Positions 1-7,115 of a stretch of DNA of 50,895 nt are shown here, piece by piece. Origin of the DNA: Singulisphaera sp. GP187 (GTDB taxonomy: Bacteria > Planctomycetota > Planctomycetia > Gemmatales > Gemmataceae); NCBI GenBank assembly GCA_945861245.1, contig CAMAUE010000021.1, positions 1-50,895 on the forward strand. Reading direction: 5' to 3'. The notes beneath the pieces were generated by a model that made no database searches, was not told the DNA's origin, and saw nothing but the letters and a program-made list of their open reading frames with translations. Numbering within the stretch: the stretch's first letter is position 1; every line of letters begins with the position of its first letter. The position numbers and the translations under genes were made by a program.

Positions 1-1
1 T

Positions 2-1930
2 CTGCGCGTCAATGGTGCCGACCTCTCAAAGCCGCTTGAGCTTAGCAAGAATCCCGCACCGGGCCTGAGCCAAACGGTATTCGTAGGTGGGCCTAAGCCA
101 GCAGCCAAACCCGGGCCGGAAATAATCGTTCGGCCAGCGATCGCCTTCGAGTTTCGCAAATTCGCCGATGGCATGTTCGACCTCGTCAACCTGCGCACCG
201 GCATGGGGCCAGCGAGCGCGGGCGGTCCCATAGTCGATATCGAAGGTAATGTCGTCGCCATCGCGATCTCGGGCAACGCCACTGCGCCCGAAAGCTCAGC
301 GACGCCCGGCTACGCACTTCGCCTGATTCTGGATGGACGCCTGAACGATCCGTCGTTTGGCATCCCCTATGTCTCCGCGCAACTTGGCCGACCGGTGATT
401 CCGGTAAGAGTCAGCACGCTTGATCCGCTCGAGCGTGTCAAGGAATTGAAAGTCGAAGCTTGGTCGGGACCAGCCGGACCGCCGCGACCGCCCTCGACTG
501 AGATGCCGATCGCCGCGGTTGGCGATGGGCCGATCACGCCACATACGGTCAAAATGTCCAGCGGTCAAGGCAGCCTCGATGTGCCCTTCCCCGCCATTGG
601 TATTGGTCCGGGCCAAATGATCTGGGTGCGAGCCGTCGGAACCAGCGTCACGGGCGTCACGACCTGGGGACCAGCGGCGGCGTTGACTGCCGACGTGATT
701 CCCGTGGACCGTCGAGCGGCAGCCCTGGCCTTAAACCTGAAGGGCGAGGCGATCCGCACCGTCAGCCTGAGGACGACCGCGAGAGTGGTTACGATGCTGC
801 CGTCGATGCCTGGCTCGGGTCAGTATTTTGAAAGCGAGTATAAGGCCGATCTGCTTGAGATAATCGCTCCCGAATTTGGCGGGGCGACGCTGCGCGGGGC
901 GTTCGGGAACGTCACGGCTCGTGCCGAGCTTGACGGAAAAGGCAATCCCACTGCCAACGCCGGGATCGATCTGTTCCGCATGATTCCGCCAAACTTCTCG
1001 ATCTTTCCGAATAACAAGCTGAAGCCCCAGCTGAATCGCGATGTGGCGGCGACGATTCCCCTACCGGCCCGGAGTGGCGTGGAACGACATTATTCCGCAA
1101 TCTTCAGTTCTCTCGAAGCCGCGATGATTCCGCTGCCAACCCGGGTCGTTCAGCCGCTGGAAACCTTCGCGGCCCAGGTGCCTTACATGTTGCGTGCGGG
1201 AAAGAATCCACAATTCGCCGACATCGAGTTGGTCTGCAAACTTGAAGGTACAAGGACTCGCAATGCCCGCGTGGAAGCCGTGGTCTCGATGACAGGCAAA
1301 ATGAAAGGGCGCGATCTGAGCACCCGAGATTCAATAGGCGAAGTAACCGGCCAATTCGCTTTCGACCTCACCGGTGGTTACCTATCGCAGGTTCATTTGA
1401 ACCTCGCCTCCGACATGGAAGCCAATACGGGCATGGTCGGCAGTGTCCTGAACATCAGCATCGACGTATCGCGCATCCCCGGCAATCCGCTGAACATCGA
1501 GCTGCAGACCGATCCGAAGAAGGTTCCCGATCCGAAGAAGATCCCCGATCCGAAGATTCCGAATCCGAAGGATTCGATGCCCAAAGGTGCGAAGACCATC
1601 TTCACAACGCAAGGCGCACTGCTACCGACGGGAGCGATCAATCCGAAGTCGAAGCAGCCTCCAACGGGGCCGCCCAAGAGCGTGACCATCCAAGGGATCA
1701 AGTTGGAAATGGGAAAATCGTACACCGTGATGGTTTTCGCGAACACGTTCAACGCACAGATCAAGCTCGAAGACGCAGCCGGACTCCCGGTCGTCACGCA
1801 GAACGACAAAGTGCCAGGCAACAACGCTCGCATCACGGTCCGCCCGATGCAGACGGGACTCTACCGCGTCGTCGTCTCGTCCACCAAAGGCAGCGGACAG
1901 TTCCAGGTGGTTGTGCAGGAACTGCCCTAA
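2..1930 (+). CDS. Secreted trypsin-like serine protease, 3' part only (5' end outside window)
   Basis: The frame is open from base 2, so the gene starts before the window; 642 residues are visible. Near the visible start is GPASAGGPIVD followed by GNVVAIAI, which matches the GxSxGGP nucleophile-serine block and following strand of chymotrypsin-fold (trypsin-like) proteases. The His and Asp of the triad would lie upstream and cannot be checked. A long beta-rich middle follows with no family I recognise, then a proline/lysine linker with repeated DPKK(V/I)P units (about bases 1508-1580), and a C-terminal beta-sandwich of about 80 residues resembling bacterial pre-peptidase C-terminal (PPC) domains. 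PPC domains are typical of exported proteases. Protease assignment is likely, activity unproven. A family A palindrome follows 34 bases after the stop. Confidence 0.6.
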   Translation: MRVNGADLSKPLELSKNPAPGLSQTVFVGGPKPAAKPGPEIIVRPAIAFEFRKFADGMFDLVNLRTGMGPASAGGPIVDIEGNVVAIAISGNATAPESSATPGYALRLILDGRLNDPSFGIPYVSAQLGRPVIPVRVSTLDPLERVKELKVEAWSGPAGPPRPPSTEMPIAAVGDGPITPHTVKMSSGQGSLDVPFPAIGIGPGQMIWVRAVGTSVTGVTTWGPAAALTADVIPVDRRAAALALNLKGEAIRTVSLRTTARVVTMLPSMPGSGQYFESEYKADLLEIIAPEFGGATLRGAFGNVTARAELDGKGNPTANAGIDLFRMIPPNFSIFPNNKLKPQLNRDVAATIPLPARSGVERHYSAIFSSLEAAMIPLPTRVVQPLETFAAQVPYMLRAGKNPQFADIELVCKLEGTRTRNARVEAVVSMTGKMKGRDLSTRDSIGEVTGQFAFDLTGGYLSQVHLNLASDMEANTGMVGSVLNISIDVSRIPGNPLNIELQTDPKKVPDPKKIPDPKIPNPKDSMPKGAKTIFTTQGALLPTGAINPKSKQPPTGPPKSVTIQGIKLEMGKSYTVMVFANTFNAQIKLEDAAGLPVVTQNDKVPGNNARITVRPMQTGLYRVVVSSTKGSGQFQVVVQELP

Positions 1931-1964
1931 GGAAAACCGCGTTTACATCTTTCCGATTTCGATT

Positions 1965-2022
1965 TGCCGCTTGCGGCTTAGCGCTCGCTCGGTGCCTTGC
2001 GATCGCGAAGCCGCAAGCGGCA
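1965..2022. repeat. Family A palindrome, copy 1
   Basis: Inverted arms TGCCGCTTGCGGCTT and AAGCCGCAAGCGGCA (1965-1979 and 2008-2022) around a variable centre. It lies between the protease stop and the start of the PQQ-like gene, 14 bases before that ATG. In this copy the inner part of the arm (TAGCGCTCG) is not mirrored. Confidence 0.85.
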
Positions 2023-2036
2023 ATAGGGAGAATAAC

Positions 2037-3347
2037 ATGCGAATTGTCTTGGCGGTAATGGCTTGCTTGATCCTCTCCCTCGCCGTACAAGCGGACGACT
2101 CGCCGCGAGGCGGTTTGGTTGGCCAGGGAGAAGCCACCGCACCCACGAAGCTATTGCCTCCAGCCGCCCAAGGCGATTGGCCTTGGTGGCGAGGCCCCGA
2201 ACGCAACGGCATCAGTGCGGATAGCAACGCCGTGACCAAGTGGAGCCTCAAGGAAAATGTCATCTGGGCAGCAAGTGTACCCGGGCGCGGCCATTCCAGT
2301 CCGATTGTCATTGGCAAACGTGTCTTCTTGACCACGGCCGACGATGCCACGCAAAAACAGCTGATCCTCGCCTTCGACCGCCAGACCGGCGCTCCACTCT
2401 GGAGCACTCTGGCGCATCAGGGCAACTTCACGCGGAAGTATCCCAAGAACACGCACGCGTCGGCAACGCAAGCCTGCGACGGCGGTCGGCTCTTCAGCGT
2501 CTTCATCAACGCCGATGGACTACACGTCACCGCCACCAATCTCGAAGGTAAGCAACGTTGGCAGACGCGGGCCGGCGACTTTCAATCCCTGCACGGCTAC
2601 GGCTCGTCGCCAGTCTTGTACAAAAACCTCGTCATCGTCAGCGGCGATAACGTCAAGAGTTGTTATCTGACGGCACTCGACGCACAGTCCGGAAAAATCG
2701 TCTGGCACACCGAACGCAAAGTGGTGGGCAAGTACGGGAACTACGGCACGCCCGCGCTGGCGCTGCTCAACAACAAGGCCCAGCTTCTGCAAGCAGGATT
2801 GGGACAGACCGCGAGCTACGATCCGGAAACCGGCAAACTGCTCTGGTCGTGTGCGGGGCCAGCCGAAGTGTCCGCCAACACGCCGACCTTCAATGCCACG
2901 ATGGTCTTTTCGTCCGGCGGCTTCCCTGAAAAAGAGCTACGAGCAATTCGCGCTGATGGCACAGGCGTCGTCACGAAAACGCATCTCGCCTGGAAAGCCG
3001 ACAAAGGCATCACCTACGTCCCGTCGCCGCTCTACCATGCTGGTTTGCTGTACTTGGTCAACGACGGCGGCATCGCCACCTGCTTCGACGCCGAAACCGG
3101 AAAGCAGATTTGGCAAGAACGCTTGCAAGGCAACTTCAGCGCATCGCCCGTCCTGGTCGGCGATTTGATTTACGCCACCAGCGAAACAGGCCAAACGTCG
3201 ATCTTCAAAGCAGCTCGAAAATTCGAACTCGTCGGCACCAACTCGCTCCAGGAACCCGTCATGACCACCCCCGCAATCTGCGGCGGGCAAATCTTCCTCC
3301 GCACCGCGAGCAAGCTCTATTGTCTGGGAATAACCAAGGATAAGTAG
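2037..3347 (+). CDS. Secreted PQQ-binding-like beta-propeller protein
   Basis: 436 residues. The ATG at 2037 follows an AGGGAG ribosome site; in-frame codons upstream run through the family A palindrome and are not coding. The protein starts with a Sec signal (MRIVLAVMACLILSLAVQA). It then has WPWWRGPERNG and repeated blades of the type AFDRQTGAPLW, ALDAQSGKIVW and CFDAETGKQIW, which are the PQQ-like propeller (quinoprotein/WD-like) signature. Planctomycetes carry many such 'outer membrane protein assembly factor BamB-like' proteins. No PQQ ligand residues, cytochrome motif or dehydrogenase catalytic residues are evident, so a binding or scaffold role outside the cytoplasmic membrane is more likely than an alcohol dehydrogenase. 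Substrate unknown. Confidence 0.85.
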   Translation: MRIVLAVMACLILSLAVQADDSPRGGLVGQGEATAPTKLLPPAAQGDWPWWRGPERNGISADSNAVTKWSLKENVIWAASVPGRGHSSPIVIGKRVFLTTADDATQKQLILAFDRQTGAPLWSTLAHQGNFTRKYPKNTHASATQACDGGRLFSVFINADGLHVTATNLEGKQRWQTRAGDFQSLHGYGSSPVLYKNLVIVSGDNVKSCYLTALDAQSGKIVWHTERKVVGKYGNYGTPALALLNNKAQLLQAGLGQTASYDPETGKLLWSCAGPAEVSANTPTFNATMVFSSGGFPEKELRAIRADGTGVVTKTHLAWKADKGITYVPSPLYHAGLLYLVNDGGIATCFDAETGKQIWQERLQGNFSASPVLVGDLIYATSETGQTSIFKAARKFELVGTNSLQEPVMTTPAICGGQIFLRTASKLYCLGITKDK

Positions 3348-3355
3348 GCGAATCA

Positions 3356-3430
3356 GAGCCACGCACGAAGTTAAGTGGTTTGCGCCTGCAATGGCCGCGC
3401 GTTCCAGATCACTTACTTCGTGCGTGGCTC
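3356..3430. repeat. Family D palindrome between convergent genes
   Basis: Arms GAGCCACGCACGAAGTTAAGTG (3356-3377) and CACTTACTTCGTGCGTGGCTC (3410-3430), nearly perfect, 32-base centre. It starts 8 bases after the PQQ-like gene stop and lies before the end of the convergent sat gene. It may act as a bidirectional terminator or 3'-end structure, but has no T-run. Confidence 0.8.
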
Positions 3431-3514
3431 CGACGGGCTTGATTGTACCCATTTCACCAGTCGTGCGCAATGCACAAACGGCGAAGACAAGCCCCGCCGC
3501 TCACATCAGACGAC

Positions 3515-4774
3515 CTACTTCCCCTTCATCGTCTCGATCAAAATCTTCGACGCCTCCGGTCGCATCACGCGCGGGTCGGGTTGTTCGCCGGCACGCAGCT
3601 TCTCACGCAAATCGCGGCCCGTGATCGAGACCTGTTTGTAACCCTTCGGTGCGCATTCCTCGACCAGGCCGACTCGGCCAAGCTCCTCGTAGTAGGCCGC
3701 GAAGCCGACCTTGACGGGCTGGATGAGCAGCTCGCCCTTGAGTTTGTCGAACTTGCGCTGCGCCGCCAGGCCGTCCCAGATATCTTTGCCGTCGTCGTAC
3801 GGTGCGTCGGCGTGCTTACGGCCGATGATGATATCGGTGAACCCGAAGTTCTGGCGATAGATGCCGTGCATGACCGCTTCCTTCGGGCCGGCGTAGAACA
3901 TCTTGATATCGAGGCCAAGCAGGATGAGCTGATCGAAGAAGCTATAGCCGGCTTTCTTCCACAGTTCCTGATCGAGATCGCCATCGCCGAGCGCCTTGTT
4001 GTCGATGAGGGCCTTGTAGGTGCGCATGCGGGTAAGGGCGTCAACATCGTCGCCTTTGACTTCGCCGATGAGCGGATTGAGCACGGCTCCGGTCAAATGG
4101 CCTTCGCGGGTGAGCCGTTCCATGCCGACGACGAGCGCGTATTCGTGTGCCCGATGTAGCGGGTTTCGCGTCTGAAATCCAACGACGCGCTTCCAGCCAC
4201 GCTTGGCGAACAACGCTCGTGTTTCGCGTGGCGTGAGCACGTAGGAACCGTATTCGGGATGCTTCGGTTGAGGCAACACCTGGACTTCGCCGCCGAGCAG
4301 CATGTCGCGTTCGTCGGCCATGACCATCTTGCCGCCGGGATGATCGGTGCGTTCGGTCTGATAGACGCCCTTGATGTATTTCGCTTTGTCCCACGGGAAG
4401 ATATCGCTGATCTTGAGCGTGGCCAACGCGTCGCCTTTGCTATTGACGAGCGCGACGGTCTCGCCGACTTTCAGCGAGCCTGCCGTCACCTTGTCCACGG
4501 GAAAGCTGATCGGGATCGACCACGCATACGGCTTTCCGTTGTGGATGATGACTTCATCGTCGAGCACTTTGTTGTAGGTCGCGCTATCCATCGGCCCGGT
4601 CAGCGGGCTGAGACCGCCGTCGCCGAAACGGTAAAGGCTGGATAGGTCGGCATCACTGACGGCGACTTTCTTGAGCGAAGCCGCCTGCTTGGCGAACTCG
4701 GCGACTTGGCCGGCGGGAACGGTACGATCGACAGGTTGGGATAGGCCTCCATGCGGCGCAATCAATTCCGACAT
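3515..4774 (-). CDS. sat: Sulfate adenylyltransferase (ATP sulfurylase)
   Basis: 419 residues, of the single-chain (archaeal/fungal-like) Sat type. It catalyses ATP + sulfate to adenosine 5'-phosphosulfate (APS) + PPi, the first step of sulfate activation, in the cytoplasm. Seen directly: N-terminal PUA-like region with [19 protein letters not shown], the nucleotide-binding [11 protein letters not shown] block (QxRNP plus HxxH) near residue 200, and [11 protein letters not shown] near residue 300, equivalent to GRDHAG. The start at 4774 is chosen because GGGAG precedes it by 8 bases and [10 protein letters not shown] is a normal Sat N-terminus; 14 in-frame codons upstream are not supported. 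No APS kinase, APS reductase or cysteine genes are adjacent, so assimilatory use is likely but not shown here. Confidence 0.95.
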   Translation of the reverse strand: MSELIAPHGGLSQPVDRTVPAGQVAEFAKQAASLKKVAVSDADLSSLYRFGDGGLSPLTGPMDSATYNKVLDDEVIIHNGKPYAWSIPISFPVDKVTAGSLKVGETVALVNSKGDALATLKISDIFPWDKAKYIKGVYQTERTDHPGGKMVMADERDMLLGGEVQVLPQPKHPEYGSYVLTPRETRALFAKRGWKRVVGFQTRNPLHRAHEYALVVGMERLTREGHLTGAVLNPLIGEVKGDDVDALTRMRTYKALIDNKALGDGDLDQELWKKAGYSFFDQLILLGLDIKMFYAGPKEAVMHGIYRQNFGFTDIIIGRKHADAPYDDGKDIWDGLAAQRKFDKLKGELLIQPVKVGFAAYYEELGRVGLVEECAPKGYKQVSITGRDLREKLRAGEQPDPRVMRPEASKILIETMKGK

Positions 4775-4885
4775 CGAATTAACTCCCGAGAAAAAAACCG
4801 AACGCCCGCGACGCAATGATTGCCGCGAGCGGAGGATACGTCAATAGATGTGGGTACGGAGGCGGCCTTGTTTTTCAAGAGCGTT

Positions 4886-4967
4886 GGCGAGCCGGGAGCG
4901 TAAGCGACCGGTGGACGCGCTTACTTCGTTTTTTCCTCCCTCCAGTCGCTGACGCTCCTGGCTCACC
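4886..4967. repeat. Family C palindrome, degenerate copy
   Basis: Left arm GGCGAGCCGGGAGCGTAAGC and right arm GCTGACGCTCCTGGCTCACC, imperfect, around a T-rich centre. It lies in the divergent sat/5010 intergenic region, 43 bases before the plus-strand start. Confidence 0.7.
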
Positions 4968-5009
4968 GTATACTGGTCCTACACAGAACTTTCCGAATGG
5001 AGACTCCAT

Positions 5010-6416
5010 ATGTTGCTTCCCCGCATGACCAAGCTGCTGCTCGCCGTTGTCGGCGCGTTTTGCCTGTATGTGCTACTGCCTGATGTCGAGCCGGCATTGG
5101 GACAGGACAAGACCAAGGCAAAGGAAAAGAAGAAGAAAGCCGCTGCTCCTGAGCTGCCCTTCCCACCGACGCTGCCCGATGGCAAGACCGTCCTGACCGT
5201 CACCTCCGACGAGTTCCTCAAAGGTCCGAGTACGCTCGACAAAGACGTCCTCATCGCCAAGTCCGTGCCGACCGTCGATTTTCTCTTCTACCCGGGCCAA
5301 ACCTACAAAGCCTCCATCTGGTCCAACTGGGGCGACGGTCTCGCCATCAACGGCAAATACTACTCCTCCATCGGCGACCATAACGCACCCAAAGGCAACG
5401 CCTACGTCTACGAATATGATCCCGCCAAAAAAGCCATGCGCGTGCTGACCGATCTCGCCAGCGTCATCGGCGGCCTGTTCCGGTATCTTCCAGGCAAAAT
5501 CCATGGCCGCATCGATATGGGCAAAGACGGCTGGCTCTACTACTCCACCCATCGCGGCGCCGTCAACGCCACCAGCGACGCCAACGAATACAAGGGCGAC
5601 TGGATCATTAAGTGCGATCCGAAGACAGGCAAATCCGAGGTCGTCGCTTACGCGCCCGTTGCCAAACATTGCATCCCCAACAGCGTGCTCGATCCCGAAC
5701 GGATGATCTTCTACGGCGGCACGGCCCCAGGCAACTCGAAAGACGACATCAACGGCGTGCAGTTCTTCGCTTACGACATCGCCGCCAAGAAAGTCGTCTA
5801 CTCCGGCCCCGATGGTCCGCCACGTTACATGATCTTCGCGAAGTCGAATGGCCGTGTGTACTACGTTCCCGGCAGCGATGGCAACGTCGGCCCGATGATG
5901 CGTTACGACCCGGCGAAGCCCGCCGCCGCGCCCGTCAAGATCGGCGCGTCGCTCGGCCTGCGTGCCGCCACCCAGGAAACCGCCGACGGCATGGTCTACA
6001 CCGTCTCCAAGGGCGGCAAAGGCGGCAAGGCGATGATGTACTCCTTCAACACGAAGACCGAGGAAGCCAAGGAGATCGGCCCCGTCGCCGTCGGCGGCCG
6101 CGACTACATCACCTCGCTCGATGTCGATCCGACAGGCCGATACGTCTACTACATGCCCGGCGCCCACGGCGGCAGCCAGGACGACGGCACCCCCATCGTG
6201 CAATTTGATGTGAAGTCGAAGACACGCAAAGTCATCGCCTTCCTGCATCCCTACTTCAAGGACAAAATCGGCGCGACGCCCGTCGGCACCTTCAGCTCCG
6301 CCGTCGATCCCGCCGGTGACAAGATCTACGTCACCTGGAACGTCAGCCGCGGCAGCCGAGCCTGGGACTGCTGCGCGTTGACGGTGGTGCACGTGCCGGA
6401 AGCGGAGAGGAAGTGA
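5010..6416 (+). CDS. Secreted beta-propeller-like protein of unknown function (paralogue of 25087-26490)
   Basis: 468 residues. The ATG at 5010 has GGAG 8 bases upstream. The N-terminus is a Sec signal or anchor (KLLLAVVGAFCLYVLL) followed by a lysine-rich linker (KAKEKKKKAAA). The rest has repeated propeller-like strands. It shares many blocks with the minus-strand protein at 25087-26490: WSNWGDGLAINGKYYSSIGD against WSSWGDIGLASDGKVYSGIGD, DYIT, YY(M/L)PGAHG, GTP(I/V)(V/I)Q(F/Y)D and RKVIAFL. No catalytic motif was recognised. Exported location is likely; function unknown. A family E hairpin follows the stop. Confidence 0.75.
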   Translation: MLLPRMTKLLLAVVGAFCLYVLLPDVEPALGQDKTKAKEKKKKAAAPELPFPPTLPDGKTVLTVTSDEFLKGPSTLDKDVLIAKSVPTVDFLFYPGQTYKASIWSNWGDGLAINGKYYSSIGDHNAPKGNAYVYEYDPAKKAMRVLTDLASVIGGLFRYLPGKIHGRIDMGKDGWLYYSTHRGAVNATSDANEYKGDWIIKCDPKTGKSEVVAYAPVAKHCIPNSVLDPERMIFYGGTAPGNSKDDINGVQFFAYDIAAKKVVYSGPDGPPRYMIFAKSNGRVYYVPGSDGNVGPMMRYDPAKPAAAPVKIGASLGLRAATQETADGMVYTVSKGGKGGKAMMYSFNTKTEEAKEIGPVAVGGRDYITSLDVDPTGRYVYYMPGAHGGSQDDGTPIVQFDVKSKTRKVIAFLHPYFKDKIGATPVGTFSSAVDPAGDKIYVTWNVSRGSRAWDCCALTVVHVPEAERK

Positions 6417-6695
6417 TTGCGGATTTCAGATTGTGGATTGAAGATGCACCGCAAGCCCAAGGGTGAGGTACTCCGAACCCTTGGGATCGGTTTGGAATTG
6501 CAGTTTGCGATGCGAACCGCCGCTGATGTTCAACGATGAGCGGAAAGGGGAGATTAACGTTGACGCACATTCCCTCCCGTGCGATTGGTGTACTTTTCCA
6601 AATGTGGATCACGCCAAGGGCACTCCCGCCCGGCCATTGATCTTTGTTCGTTCGGCGGAAAAGAGGCGACTGAATGACTTTCTCAACGAATATGG
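6417..6695. other. Intergenic stretch with no gene seen
   Basis: Between the 5010 gene and the IS remnant. It holds the family E hairpin (6456-6485). The open frames here have no ribosome site, no recognisable protein and poor codon use. Together with the IS remnant this is about 700 bases without an intact gene. Confidence 0.5.
6456..6485. repeat. Family E hairpin, copy 1
   Basis: Stem CCCAAGGGT / ACCCTTGGG with loop GAGGTACTCCGA. The same stem and loop recur at 15191-15222 and 49343-49372. It lies 40 bases after the stop of the upstream gene. Confidence 0.85.
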
Positions 6696-7111
6696 GGTTC
6701 ATCCGATTAATGCGTATTTTGTCGTATGAAGGCTCAAGATTTTGAGTTTGAAGAAAGCAAGGTCGCGGTAGCCATACGCTTGGCCGTTCATTTTGCGGAT
6801 TTTGTTGTTGGTGCCTTCCAAGGGGCCGGTTGAGATGCGGTAATCGTAGTAGTTCAGGATGCCCTCCTGATACTCCTCCAAGGTGTCCGCGAACTTTTCG
6901 AGCATCTTCACTCCGGACTCGCGCGCTTCGAGCAACCAAGCCCTCAAGGCCAGGCGTGCCAGGCGCTTAACGAAGTTGTAGCCGAAGATACCGAAGGTCG
7001 ACAGGGTAGGATGGTGGACATGCGATCTCCTTATGGTTTGTTGTGATAACCCCATGAAATGAAAGCATGTCCACTTTTTCAACTACAGAATACGCGTTTT
7101 TCGGATGAACC
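6696..7111 (-). mobile_element. Internally deleted ISL3-family insertion sequence (MITE-like)
   Basis: About 416 bases bounded by 30-base imperfect terminal inverted repeats at 6696-6725 and 7082-7111, with 25 of 30 positions matching. Both begin GGTTCATCCGA when read inward. It carries only the two ends of an ISL3-type transposase gene. No clear target duplication is visible at the edges used here. The right end sits 4 bases from the stop codon of the gene at 7116. Confidence 0.75.
6699..7053 (-). pseudogene. ISL3-family transposase remnant
   Basis: Read on the minus strand, the C-terminal part is clearly ISL3-like: ESGVKMLEKFADTLEEY, YYDYRISTGPLEGTNNKIR, AYGYRDLAFFKLKIL, ending KYALIG with the stop inside the terminal repeat. 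Upstream, an AAGGAG site precedes a short start-like segment (about 7019), and FGIFGYNFV resembles the usual N-terminal FGIxGYxYV block but in a shifted frame. The roughly 300 residues in between, with the DDE catalytic residues, are missing. It cannot be an active transposase. Confidence 0.75.
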
Positions 7112-7115
7112 GGTA

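Noticed and set aside
1508-1580. DPKK coding repeat as a separate repeat element
   Set aside because: It is a short in-frame linker repeat inside the protease gene and is not found elsewhere in the window.
5073-6392. Long open frame (439 codons) on the minus strand opposite the propeller gene
   Set aside because: It mirrors the codon pattern of the plus-strand gene in high-GC DNA; rich in Val/Gly/Asp/Ala without domain, and the plus frame has signal peptide, ribosome site and a paralogue.
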